NCBI GenBank assembly: GCA_024405395.1
Contig: JAKSOW010000025.1
Location: 1 to 33,889, forward strand
Length of the DNA stretch: 33,889 nucleotides
Direction: 5' to 3'
Origin: Kiritimatiellia bacterium
GTDB lineage: Bacteria; Verrucomicrobiota; Kiritimatiellia; RFP12; UBA1067
How positions within the stretch are numbered: position 1 is the stretch's first letter; every line of letters starts with the position of its first letter. Below the pieces are notes generated by a model that was not told the DNA's origin, did not search any database, and saw only the letters and a program-made list of their open reading frames with translations. The translations under genes were made by a program, and so were the position numbers. Shown here one piece after another: positions 1-6,830 of the stretch.

Positions 1-1349
1 GCTATGTGGCCACGCGTGAGCTGGGATATCGTCGCATCACCGTCATCAAGGAGAAGGGGGATCCCAACGGCGGGCGCATCTTCCTCTACCGCGGACCGCG
101 TGCAGGCGTGGCCGAGACGATTCGTTTCCTGGAGCAGACGCCCGTTCTGGTGACTGACGTGCCCGTGCTGGCCACTGCTCAGGCAGAACGGCGGTTCGAG
201 GGACTGAAAACGGAACTTGAGGCGCGCGCAGCCGCCGGTCTTTCGCGCAGCTGCCGGACACTGTCTTCGCCAACGGGTCCCACGGCGGAGGTGGACGGTC
301 GCGAGATGCTGGTGTTGGCCTCCAATGATTACCTTGACTTGGCGCGCGATGCGCGTGTGACGCAAGCTGCCGCCGCGGCGGCTTGCACGTGGGGTGCGGG
401 GTCTGGCGGGGCGCGCCTGACCACCGGCACCCAGCCGCCGCATGTGGCGCTGGAGGAGAGGCTGGCCCAGTTCAAGGGAACGGAGTCGGCGCTTGTCTAC
501 GGTACGGGCTATATGGCGAACGTCGGTGCGATCACCGCCTTGGTCGGCAAGGGCGATGCGGTGCTTTCGGACGAGTTGAACCATGCTTCGATCATCGATG
601 GCTGTCGGCTGTCGGGCGCGGACGTGTTCGTCTATCGCCATGGCGACCTGGATGATCTGGACCGCAAACTGTGCCTTTGCCGTGAACATCGGCGGCGGCT
701 GGCGGTTTCGGATGGCGTCTTCTCCATGGATGGGGATTTGCTGAATCTGCCGCGCTTTCTGGAGATCACGCGCCGTCATGATGCCTTCTCCATGGTGGAT
801 GAAGCGCATGCAACCGGTGTCGTGGGCGCCACGGGCCGCGGCCTTTCCGAACATTTTGGATGCGGGCATCCCGATGTGCTGATGGGCACGCTCTCCAAGG
901 CCCTGGGGTCGGAGGGGGGATTCGTGTGCGGTTCGCGCGTGCTGATCGACTATCTGCGCAACGTGTCGCGCGCCTTCATCTTCTCGACGGCGCCTGGCGC
1001 GCCGGCGATGGCGGCGGCCACGGCGGCCATTGACGTACTGGACGCGGAGCCGCAGCGCGTGTCTCGTCTGCGGGAGAACGTGGCGCTTTTCGTGGCGGAG
1101 CTGGCGCGTCTGGGCGTGTCCGCGCGCGGGGAAACGGCCATCGTCCCGATTCTGGTTGGAGACGAGAAGCGGGCGCTGGCGGCGAGCGCGGCGTTGGCGG
1201 AGCAGGGTTTTCTGGTGCCGGCGATTCGCTATCCCACCGTTGCGCGCGGCGCGGCGCGGCTGCGGGTGGCGCTTATGAGCGCACACACACCCGACCAGCT
1301 GCGTCAGGCGGCGGCGGCGATTGCGTCATGTGTGAAGGCCGTGCAGTGA
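1..1349 (+). CDS. bioWF: BioW-BioF fusion (6-carboxyhexanoate-CoA ligase / 8-amino-7-oxononanoate synthase), 5' end missing
   Basis: The reading frame is open from the first base, so the gene starts upstream of the window. The GTG at 6 encodes an internal valine in a GYVATRELGYRR segment. Counting from that codon, residues 1 to about 50 match the C-terminal end of BioW (GYVA, KEKG, NGGRIF), which makes pimeloyl-CoA from pimelate. From about residue 60 a complete BioF domain follows. BioF is a PLP enzyme that condenses pimeloyl-CoA with alanine to form 8-amino-7-oxononanoate. Visible BioF signatures are GTGYMANVGA, LNHASIIDG, VDEAHATGV (D265, H268) and GTLSKALGS, which holds the PLP lysine (K298). 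The fusion couples two consecutive biotin steps. bioB follows 15 nt downstream. BioF is very secure. The BioW part rests on its conserved last ~50 residues only. Confidence 0.9.
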   Translation, partial: YVATRELGYRRITVIKEKGDPNGGRIFLYRGPRAGVAETIRFLEQTPVLVTDVPVLATAQAERRFEGLKTELEARAAAGLSRSCRTLSSPTGPTAEVDGREMLVLASNDYLDLARDARVTQAAAAAACTWGAGSGGARLTTGTQPPHVALEERLAQFKGTESALVYGTGYMANVGAITALVGKGDAVLSDELNHASIIDGCRLSGADVFVYRHGDLDDLDRKLCLCREHRRRLAVSDGVFSMDGDLLNLPRFLEITRRHDAFSMVDEAHATGVVGATGRGLSEHFGCGHPDVLMGTLSKALGSEGGFVCGSRVLIDYLRNVSRAFIFSTAPGAPAMAAATAAIDVLDAEPQRVSRLRENVALFVAELARLGVSARGETAIVPILVGDEKRALAASAALAEQGFLVPAIRYPTVARGAARLRVALMSAHTPDQLRQAAAAIASCVKAVQ

Positions 1350-1364
1350 AAGGAAAGAGCAGAC

Positions 1365-2342
1365 GTGGAAATGGATAATGTTGTGACGGCATCCTCTGTG
1401 GCCGATCGAATCATCGCTGGGGGCGAAGTGACGCCTGCGGAAATGGTGCAGCTGCTGACGACGGCGCGAAAAGAGGATATTTTCGAGGCGGCGCATCGCG
1501 TCACGGAGGCGTTCAAGCCGACAAATTTCGACTTCTGCGCGATCCTGAACGCCCGCTGCGGGCGGTGCTCGGAAAACTGCCGCTGGTGCGCGCAGTCCGC
1601 ACATTGGAAGACGGACTGTGACGTGTGGGGCATGAAGACGTCGGAGGAGTGTCTGGCCGCGGCACGTGCGGCGGCGGCCAACGGAGCCGTGCGTTTCGGC
1701 ATCGTCACGTCCGGGCGAACGCTTTCCGCCGAGGACGTGGAAGCGGTATGCGCCGCCGTGCGCCGCATACGGGAAGAAACGTCGATCTCGTGCTGCGCGT
1801 CGTTGGGGCTGCTGACGGAGGCGGACCTTGCCAAGCTGCAGGCGGCTGGGCTTCAGCGTTTCCACTGCAATTTGGAGACAGCGCCCTCGCGTTTCGCGAA
1901 ACTCTGCACTACGCATACCACAGCCGACAAGATCGCCACGCTCAAGGCCGCCAAGAAGCTGGGCCTCCAGATCTGCTGCGGCGGCATCCTCGGCATGGGC
2001 GAGACGCCGGCCGAGCTGGTGGAATTCGCCTTTGCGCTCAAGGAGATAGCGCCGGATTCGATTCCCGTGAACATCCTCCACCCCATTCCCGGCACGCCGC
2101 TGGGGGAGAGTCCCGTTCTTTCGGCCGAGGAGGTGCTGACGGGCGTCGCCGTGTTGCGGCTCGTCAACCCGCGCACGCCGTTGCGTTTCGCGGGCGGCCG
2201 CCGCGACATGTCCGACGAAACCGCCGCCCGCGCCATCTACGTGGGCGTCTCGGCGGGCATTGCGGGGCCGCTGCTAACCACACCAGGCGCCGATTTCGCG
2301 GATGACCGCCAGCTGGCGCGCGACGCCGGCTACAGGGTCTAA
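1365..2342 (+). CDS. bioB: Biotin synthase BioB
   Basis: Radical-SAM enzyme that inserts sulfur into dethiobiotin, the last step of biotin synthesis. The 325-residue length fits the family. The SAM/4Fe-4S motif is C68-x3-C72-x2-C75 (CSENCRWC), followed by AQSAHW. Later family landmarks are CCASLGLL, ICCGGILGMGET, HPIPGTPL and LRFAGGRRDM. The GTG at 1365 is preferred because an AGGA at 1351-1354 sits 10 nt upstream; the ATG at 1371 would be 16 nt away. The gene lies 15 nt after bioWF and is probably cotranscribed with it. Its first ~31 bases are present as a near-perfect second copy at 3222-3252, next to a dead transposase. The stop codon is followed within 20 nt by an 11-bp tandem repeat. Confidence 0.95.
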   Translation: MEMDNVVTASSVADRIIAGGEVTPAEMVQLLTTARKEDIFEAAHRVTEAFKPTNFDFCAILNARCGRCSENCRWCAQSAHWKTDCDVWGMKTSEECLAAARAAAANGAVRFGIVTSGRTLSAEDVEAVCAAVRRIREETSISCCASLGLLTEADLAKLQAAGLQRFHCNLETAPSRFAKLCTTHTTADKIATLKAAKKLGLQICCGGILGMGETPAELVEFAFALKEIAPDSIPVNILHPIPGTPLGESPVLSAEEVLTGVAVLRLVNPRTPLRFAGGRRDMSDETAARAIYVGVSAGIAGPLLTTPGADFADDRQLARDAGYRV

Positions 2343-2357
2343 CTGTACATATCTGGT

Positions 2358-2390
2358 GCGTCACACTGGCGTCACCTTGACGTCAGGTGT
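2358..2390 (+). repeat. Three tandem 11-bp repeats after bioB
   Basis: Units are GCGTCACACTG (2358-2368), GCGTCACCTTG (2369-2379) and the weaker ACGTCAGGTGT (2380-2390). Read on the other strand they become CAGTGTGACGC, CAAGGTGACGC and ACACCTGACGT. That is the same family as the AATGTGACGC units at 24032-24064, in the opposite orientation. The period equals about one helical turn. The function is unknown. The association with 22-bp iterons occurs in both places. Confidence 0.75.
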
Positions 2391-2436
2391 CTTAGTCGGT
2401 GGATTTATAGGAACTAGGGCGTAGGCAGGGGCATTT

Positions 2437-2546
2437 TAGACCATAGGGACTTTCATTTTAGACCATAGGCAAAAGGTTTCTAGACCATTGGGATTTTTAT
2501 TCTAGACCATAGGAGCATCACGTCTAGACCAATGGAGCAGAAAGGA
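2437..2546 (+). repeat. Five iterons at exact 22-bp spacing
   Basis: TAGACCAT begins at 2437, 2459, 2481 and 2503, and TAGACCAA begins at 2525. The spacing is 22 bp every time. The conserved core is about TAGACCATAGG and the other half of each unit varies. A constant two-turn period places all cores on one face of the helix, as expected for a protein-binding array. The last unit includes the ribosome-binding site of the winged-helix gene that starts at 2554. Candidates are operator sites for that gene, replication-type iterons, or the repeated terminal sites of an IS21-like element. On the opposite strand the core reads GGTCTAAAA, related to GGTCTCAAAA in the array at 23927. Confidence 0.85.
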
Positions 2547-2553
2547 TGGGTGC

Positions 2554-2814
2554 ATGAGGCGGGCAAAAGTACCTAATGAGGTAGTTCATAAGATGGTGTG
2601 GGAGTCCTTGTGCAGACGCATGGACCCTGAGACGCATCGGGTTCGTCCGTCTTGGATTGCGTTGATGCGTGAAGTCGGCGTTTGCCGCCAGCGCATTGCA
2701 AACGCCATCCGCGACTTGAAGGCGGAGGGGCGGATAGATGTCGTCATGGTCCCTCGAACAGGGAAAGACGCTAAAACCTCTGATTATCTCTATGAGGTTA
2801 AAATGCGCAAGTAG
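2554..2814 (+). CDS. Small winged-helix DNA-binding protein
   Basis: An 86-residue basic protein. Residues from about 30 to 65 (VRPSWIALMREVGVCRQRIA, then an NAIRDLKAEGRIDVV segment) have the pattern of a GntR/MarR-like winged helix: a helix, a turn, a recognition helix with RQRIANAI, and a beta wing ending in DVVMVP. The ATG at 2554 has AAAGGA at 2541-2546. The gene sits directly behind five 22-bp iterons, and the final iteron overlaps its translation start. This suggests an autoregulator or a protein that binds the array, but that is inference from position. I cannot name a family. Base composition is lower in GC than the bio genes, and the surroundings (IS remnant, hipBA) are accessory. 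Confidence 0.7.
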   Translation: MRRAKVPNEVVHKMVWESLCRRMDPETHRVRPSWIALMREVGVCRQRIANAIRDLKAEGRIDVVMVPRTGKDAKTSDYLYEVKMRK

Positions 2815-2922
2815 CAATTGCCGCAAGCGGAAAAGCTCTCTCGGCGGATTGTTTCGCGCCAAAGCCGCAGAAAGTCGTGCACGCGGGGTATCATCCATGT
2901 CAATTTGCTTTATATGTATATT

Positions 2923-2949
2923 GTGTCATATATCTGCAAATTATGACAC
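2923..2949. repeat. Perfect 8-bp inverted repeat at transposase remnant end
   Basis: GTGTCATA (2923-2930) and TATGACAC (2942-2949) are exact reverse complements around an 11-nt spacer. The right arm overlaps the stop codon of the minus-strand transposase remnant. It resembles the inverted repeat at 24705-24731 (TTGTCATTA/TAATGACAA). It could be a hairpin at the transposase mRNA end or an operator. No U-tract follows on either strand. Confidence 0.5.
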
Positions 2950-3225
2950 TATCATCCCATAGAGGCGCAGGGTCTCCACAATGTCCAGGTCCATCCACAC
3001 CGCCGAGCGCACGATCCCGACAAGGCGCGAGAACGCCTTGTTCCACCCGGAGAGGAACTTGAGCTAGTGCAGCAGGAGCGTCGGCTTGAGTTCCTTGAAG
3101 AACACCTCGATTTCCCATCTCGCCCTGTAGAGTTCGCGCACCGTGCCTGCCTCACATTTCGTGTTGTTCGCCAGGAAGGTCATCTCCCGCCCCTCACCGT
3201 CGACCTCGACGGTTGTGCGGGCGTG
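2941..3225 (-). pseudogene. IS4-family (YREK) transposase remnant
   Basis: On the minus strand, in one frame, the region reads ARTTVEVDGEGREMTFLANN, then ELYRARWEIEVFFKELK, KPTLLLH, a TAG stop (complement of 3064-3066), and a final segment FLSGWNKAFSRLVGIVRSA...ETLRLYGMIVS with its stop at 2941-2943. The middle segment contains the exact IS4-family spacing Y-2-R-3-E-6-K, where E is the third catalytic acidic residue of the DDE triad. In related transposases a stretch of roughly 30-40 residues separates the YREK helix from the C-terminal part, so an internal deletion is likely in addition to the stop. The N-terminal two thirds are absent. At about 3222-3225 the sequence switches to a copy of the bioB 5' end. 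The remnant cannot be functional. Confidence 0.8.
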
Positions 3226-3265
3226 GAAATGGATAAGGTTGTGACGGCATCCGTTGTGGTTGATG
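3222..3265 (+). repeat. Second copy of the bioB 5' end
   Basis: Bases 3222-3252 match 1364-1394, starting one base before the bioB GTG, at 30 of 31 positions. Weaker similarity continues to about 3265 (TGTGG and GAT retained). In the sense frame it still encodes VEMDKVVTASVVVD against VEMDNVVTASSVAD in BioB. The copy abuts the transposase remnant and stops before any functional BioB domain, so it is a fragment rather than a gene. Confidence 0.8.
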
Positions 3266-3315
3266 TCGCGGATTTCAACTTATTGCTAATATGTTGGAGA
3301 TAATTGCGCAATGGG

Positions 3316-3348
3316 TTGATAGTACCAAAATATTGTGGTAAAATATTG
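3316..3348 (+). promoter_or_regulatory. hipBA promoter with overlapping direct repeats
   Basis: TTGATA (3316-3321), a 17-nt spacer and TAAAAT (3339-3344) form a good sigma70-type promoter. Two copies of AAAATATTG (3327-3335 and 3340-3348), 13 nt apart, overlap the spacer and -10 element and are plausible HipB operator sites. The expected start of transcription (about 3351) is only a few bases before the ATG at 3353, which suggests a leaderless or nearly leaderless mRNA. Confidence 0.65.
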
Positions 3349-3352
3349 TTTG

Positions 3353-3688
3353 ATGACTTCTTCGGACATACTTTCATTAGTTACGCCATCGGATGTGTTG
3401 GCGGTGTTGCGGGGGTGGCTCAGGACCGAGCGGCAACGCCTTCGGTGGACGCAGGCGGAATTGGCGCGGCGCAGTGGTGTGCCAGCGGCGACGATTTCGC
3501 GGTTGGAACTGACGGGACTCGGTTCGACGGATACTGTCCTGAAGATTCTCTTTGCCCTGAATCGATTGGATGCGGTCTCGGATTTCCTGAAGGAGTGTCA
3601 GCGTCTTGCTGATTTGCCGACGACGCTACAAGAAGAGCCGCCGAAGAAAACCATCCTGCGTGTGCGGGTGCGAAAGGAGGCGACATGA
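3353..3688 (+). CDS. hipB: HipB-like antitoxin, XRE-family regulator
   Basis: A 111-residue protein with a lambda-repressor-like helix-turn-helix at about residues 24-55 (RLRWTQAELARRSGVPAATI, then SRLE). The tail is basic and probably flexible (PPKKTILRVRVRK). In HipBA systems HipB binds HipA, neutralises it and represses the operon. I chose the ATG at 3353 over the in-frame GTG at 3335, which lies inside the promoter spacer. No Shine-Dalgarno sequence is visible, consistent with the promoter being only 9 nt upstream. The gene overlaps hipA by 4 nt (ATGA), the usual arrangement for a toxin-antitoxin pair. The symbol is given by family and context. Confidence 0.85.
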   Translation: MTSSDILSLVTPSDVLAVLRGWLRTERQRLRWTQAELARRSGVPAATISRLELTGLGSTDTVLKILFALNRLDAVSDFLKECQRLADLPTTLQEEPPKKTILRVRVRKEAT

Positions 3689-4779
3689 GACTCTCCGTTT
3701 CCTTTCAGTTTGCGCCGAATGTGAAGATTCTGGTCGGGACGCTGTCGGATTTCGGACGTGATACGGTGTTCGAATACGACGTGGCTTTTCTGTCCCGCGG
3801 AATCAATCCCGCGCCGTTCCGTCTTCCGTTGCGTTCCGGCGTGCAAGCGTATGACCACACGGGGAACATGGAGACCTTTGGGCTGTTTGAGGATTCGTTG
3901 CCGGACGGATGGGGGCGGCGGCTCGTGGATGTTGCATTTCGCAAACGCCACGGACGTCTACCGACGGTGCTTGAACGCCTGGCTTGTGTGGGATCGAATG
4001 GCATGGGAGCGCTTGTCTACGAGCCGGAAGACGAGCTGGCCGAAGAGGTTGCCGTGTGTGACGTAGCCGCACTGGCCGAGTCCGCGATGGCGTTTGATGC
4101 GGGACAGGCCGAGGATGTCTTGCCGGCCGTGCGCAAAGCGGGCGGCAGTTCGGGCGGTGCGAGGCCCAAGGCCTTTATCGGCTATAATCCGAAGACAGGC
4201 GAGGTGTGTCCTGAAAGTCCTGAGCTTCCGGCGGACTTCGAGCATTGGATCGTCAAGTTTACGACGCGTCGCGACGGCAAGAATGCGGGAGTGGAGGAAT
4301 ATCGGTATTATGAGAAGGCGCTTGCGGCAGGTGTGACGATGATGCCGAGCCGACTGATCGAGACGAAGGCGGGGACTTTTTTCGCGACCAAGCGCTTTGA
4401 CCGAACGAATGCGGGCGGGCGGCTGCATTTCGCGTCCGCAGCAGGTCTTCTTCATGCCGACTATCGCATACCGGGGGACGAGTATTCGCTCCTCTTCAAA
4501 CTGACGGATGCGCTTCTTCGCGATCATTCGGCGAAGGAGGAACTCTTTCGTCGTGTCACGCTTAACGTGCTTGAACACAACCGTGACGATCACTTGAAGA
4601 ATTTTGGCTTTTTGATGGATGCGAAGGGGCGTTGGTCGCTCGCACCGTTCTACGACTTCACTTATAGCGAGGGTCCCAATGGTTGGCAGACGCTGTCCGT
4701 TTCCGGAGTCGGCGAGAATCCGACGCAAGCCGACATTGATCGTCTTGCAAGGGAAGTGGGGGTTCTAGCGGAATCCTAG
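3685..4779 (+). CDS. hipA: HipA-like serine/threonine kinase toxin, C-terminally short
   Basis: A 364-residue HipA-family protein. The N-terminal HipA domain covers about residues 1-115 and the kinase-like domain follows. Visible elements are the glycine-rich loop GGSSGGARPKA (153-163), the ATP-contacting lysine in WIVKF (K191), KRFDR (236-240), the catalytic loop HNRDDHLKNF (298-307) and the metal-binding YDF (D324). Characterised HipA proteins inhibit growth by phosphorylating glutamyl-tRNA synthetase; the target here is unknown. AAAGGAGG at 3673-3680 is a strong ribosome-binding site and the start overlaps hipB. Family members usually run about 40-70 residues further through a C-terminal helical region. 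Here the protein stops at REVGVLAES, so the C terminus appears lost, although the catalytic core is intact. Confidence 0.88.
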   Translation: MRLSVSFQFAPNVKILVGTLSDFGRDTVFEYDVAFLSRGINPAPFRLPLRSGVQAYDHTGNMETFGLFEDSLPDGWGRRLVDVAFRKRHGRLPTVLERLACVGSNGMGALVYEPEDELAEEVAVCDVAALAESAMAFDAGQAEDVLPAVRKAGGSSGGARPKAFIGYNPKTGEVCPESPELPADFEHWIVKFTTRRDGKNAGVEEYRYYEKALAAGVTMMPSRLIETKAGTFFATKRFDRTNAGGRLHFASAAGLLHADYRIPGDEYSLLFKLTDALLRDHSAKEELFRRVTLNVLEHNRDDHLKNFGFLMDAKGRWSLAPFYDFTYSEGPNGWQTLSVSGVGENPTQADIDRLAREVGVLAES

Positions 4780-4847
4780 ATATTCTAGTGCTGCTTTGAG
4801 CGAAAAAAGGTATCTCAAGCCCATATAAGTGGATTTTTCGTTCTTCT

Positions 4848-4858
4848 TATGATAGAAT
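4848..4858 (+). promoter_or_regulatory. Possible -10 region of the sugar isomerase-like gene
   Basis: TATGAT (4848-4853) overlaps TAGAAT (4853-4858), 13-24 nt before the proposed ATG at 4872. No convincing -35 box is present; TGGATT at 4830-4835 is the best candidate for the second hexamer. It lies in the first AT-rich gap after hipA and before a long gene block. Confidence 0.35.
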
Positions 4859-4871
4859 ACAGGACATGCAA

Positions 4872-5717
4872 ATGATCTCCCGTAGAATGTTCGTTAGGGG
4901 CCTGGCGGCTTCGGCTGGCGCGGTTGCCGTCGGGGCGTGCCAGAGCCTGCCGGTCGGTCTGCGCCGTCCGGCGTTGGCGCTGCAGCTCTATTCCATCCAC
5001 AAGATCTTCTGGCCGTCGCCTGAAGTATGCCTGGCGGGCATCAAGGCCGCAGGTTACGATGGCGTGGAATTCGCGGGCTATGGCGGCCGCACGGCCAAGC
5101 AGATCCGGCAGTTGCTGGCGGATGCTGGGCTGGTGGCGGCGGGCACCCACGTAAATGGCGACATCGACCTGGTGGGCGATGGCCTCAAGAAATCTCTCGA
5201 CTTCTGCGCCGAGGCGGGAATCCAGAGCATCACGACGCCGCATGCCAAGCGTGATTCGCGCGATGCCTACCGGAAGTTCGGGCATGACATGGGCCTGGCC
5301 GCCGAAGCCGCCGAGAAATACGGCATCAAGGTGGGCGTGCACACGACGTATCACCATTTCACCACGGTCTATGGCGCTGTCACGGCCTGGGATGCCATCT
5401 ATGAAGAAGCCTCGCCGCTGCTGCAGCAGCAGGTCGATACGGGCAACACGTTCCACACGGGCACGGATGTCGTGGCGCTGCTGAAGAAGTATCCCGGCCG
5501 TCACCATTCGGTGCACCTCAAGGAGAACACCCCCACGACGGAAGGCATTCTGGGCGTGCCGCCCACGGATGGTGGCAAGTGCGTGCCTTGGAAGGACGTG
5601 ATTGCCTATCTGAAGACCGAGCCCACGAACCGCTGGTGGATCATCGAGGCAGAGGGCCGTCCGGATTCGCTGGAGCCCGCGCACGCCAGCGCGACGGTGG
5701 CCAATGCCTGGCTGTGA
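4872..5717 (+). CDS. Exported sugar phosphate isomerase/epimerase-like lipoprotein
   Basis: A 281-residue protein of the xylose isomerase-like TIM-barrel superfamily. The N terminus has a twin-arginine pattern (SRRMFVRG) and a lipobox-like AVGAC, so Tat export followed by lipidation is likely. The barrel shows LQLYSIHK, GYDGVEFAGYGG, HVNGD, GVHTTYHHF, VDTGNTFHTG, HHSVHLKE and WWIIEAE. These carry Glu, Asp and His residues at strand ends as expected for a metal-dependent isomerase. The ATG at 4872 is chosen over the one at 4866 because AGGA (4861-4864) is 7 nt from the former and only 1 nt from the latter. The substrate cannot be told from sequence. It is followed by lpxD after 47 nt. A role in periplasmic sugar handling is inference. 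Confidence 0.8.
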   Translation: MISRRMFVRGLAASAGAVAVGACQSLPVGLRRPALALQLYSIHKIFWPSPEVCLAGIKAAGYDGVEFAGYGGRTAKQIRQLLADAGLVAAGTHVNGDIDLVGDGLKKSLDFCAEAGIQSITTPHAKRDSRDAYRKFGHDMGLAAEAAEKYGIKVGVHTTYHHFTTVYGAVTAWDAIYEEASPLLQQQVDTGNTFHTGTDVVALLKKYPGRHHSVHLKENTPTTEGILGVPPTDGGKCVPWKDVIAYLKTEPTNRWWIIEAEGRPDSLEPAHASATVANAWL

Positions 5718-5764
5718 GGAATGCAGTCCGAAGACAAATCAGATTTGAGGAAAGAGAATAGACG

Positions 5765-6811
5765 ATGAAAGCATCTGAACTTGCCGCTGAGTTGAATGGT
5801 GTTCTTGAGGGGAATGACGTTGAGCTGCTCGCCTGCGCCGGACTGGAGGAGGCGCGTCCCGGCGATTTGAGCTTCTGCAAGGATCCCAAGCACGTGAAGC
5901 TGGTGGAGACGACCAAGGCGTCGGCCGTGCTGCTGCCGGTGGACTGGGCGCATGCGACGCCGCCGTGTGCCGTCATTCGCGTGGCCGACCCCAATCACGC
6001 CTGCATGCAGGCCGCCGCCCGCTTCGCGCCGCCCGCGCCGATTCGTGCGCCGGGTGTCCATCCCACGGCGATCGTCGACGCGTCGGTGACGCTCGGCAAG
6101 GATGTGCATGTGGGCGCCTTCACAATCATCGAGAAGGGCACGGTCGTCGGCGATGGCGCGGTCATCGAGGCGCAGGTGTTCGTGGGCGAGAACTGCACGA
6201 TCGGTGCCGGCTCGCACATCTATCCGCAGGTCACCCTGCGTGAAGGCACCAAGCTGGGCCGCGGCGTGATTCTTCACTGTGGTGTGCGCCTGGGCGGCGA
6301 CGGCTACGGCTACAACACCACCTTCGAGAACGGTCTGCCCAAGATCGAGAAGATCCCGCAGTTGGGCATTGTGGAGCTGGGCGACTTCGTGGAGATCGGG
6401 TCCAACACCACGATCGACCGTGCGCGTATCGGCCGCACCTACATCGGCCCGCACACGAAGATCGACAACCTCGTGCAGATCGGCCACAACGTCAAGGTGG
6501 CGGGCTATTCCGGCATCATCGCGCAGGCCGGCGTCGCGGGTTCCACGCAGATCGGCTCGGGTTGCCTCATCTGGGCGCAGGCCGGCATTTCGGGCCACAT
6601 CAAGATCGCCGACGGCGTGCAGGTGGGTCCGCAGGCGGGCGTGCCGCAGTCGCTGGACGGTTCCATCAAGTACGTCATCGGCGCGCCGGCGACGTCGATG
6701 AAGGAGATGGCGGCCATCACGCTCGCGCCGAAGATGATCGCCAAGACGCGGGCCGAGCTCAAGGCGCTCAAGACCGAAGTGGCGGCGCTCAAGTCGAATA
6801 GTCCGGCATGA
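5765..6811 (+). CDS. lpxD: UDP-3-O-acylglucosamine N-acyltransferase LpxD
   Basis: Catalyses the third step of lipid A synthesis, transfer of a hydroxyacyl chain from acyl carrier protein to the 2-amino group of UDP-3-O-acylglucosamine. The 348-residue protein has an N-terminal substrate-binding domain (about 1-95), a long left-handed beta-helix of hexapeptide repeats (about 97-315) and a C-terminal helix. Diagnostic elements are GGDGYGY (177-183), [10 protein letters not shown] (211-220) and the catalytic histidine in DNLVQIGHN (H241). Its presence indicates an outer membrane containing lipid A. The ATG at 5765 is preceded by GAGGAAAGAG. It is the first gene of a closely spaced series continuing with the GH28-like gene 19 nt later. 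Confidence 0.95.
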   Translation: MKASELAAELNGVLEGNDVELLACAGLEEARPGDLSFCKDPKHVKLVETTKASAVLLPVDWAHATPPCAVIRVADPNHACMQAAARFAPPAPIRAPGVHPTAIVDASVTLGKDVHVGAFTIIEKGTVVGDGAVIEAQVFVGENCTIGAGSHIYPQVTLREGTKLGRGVILHCGVRLGGDGYGYNTTFENGLPKIEKIPQLGIVELGDFVEIGSNTTIDRARIGRTYIGPHTKIDNLVQIGHNVKVAGYSGIIAQAGVAGSTQIGSGCLIWAQAGISGHIKIADGVQVGPQAGVPQSLDGSIKYVIGAPATSMKEMAAITLAPKMIAKTRAELKALKTEVAALKSNSPA

Positions 6812-6830
6812 ACGGAAAGGTGAGTCGGAG

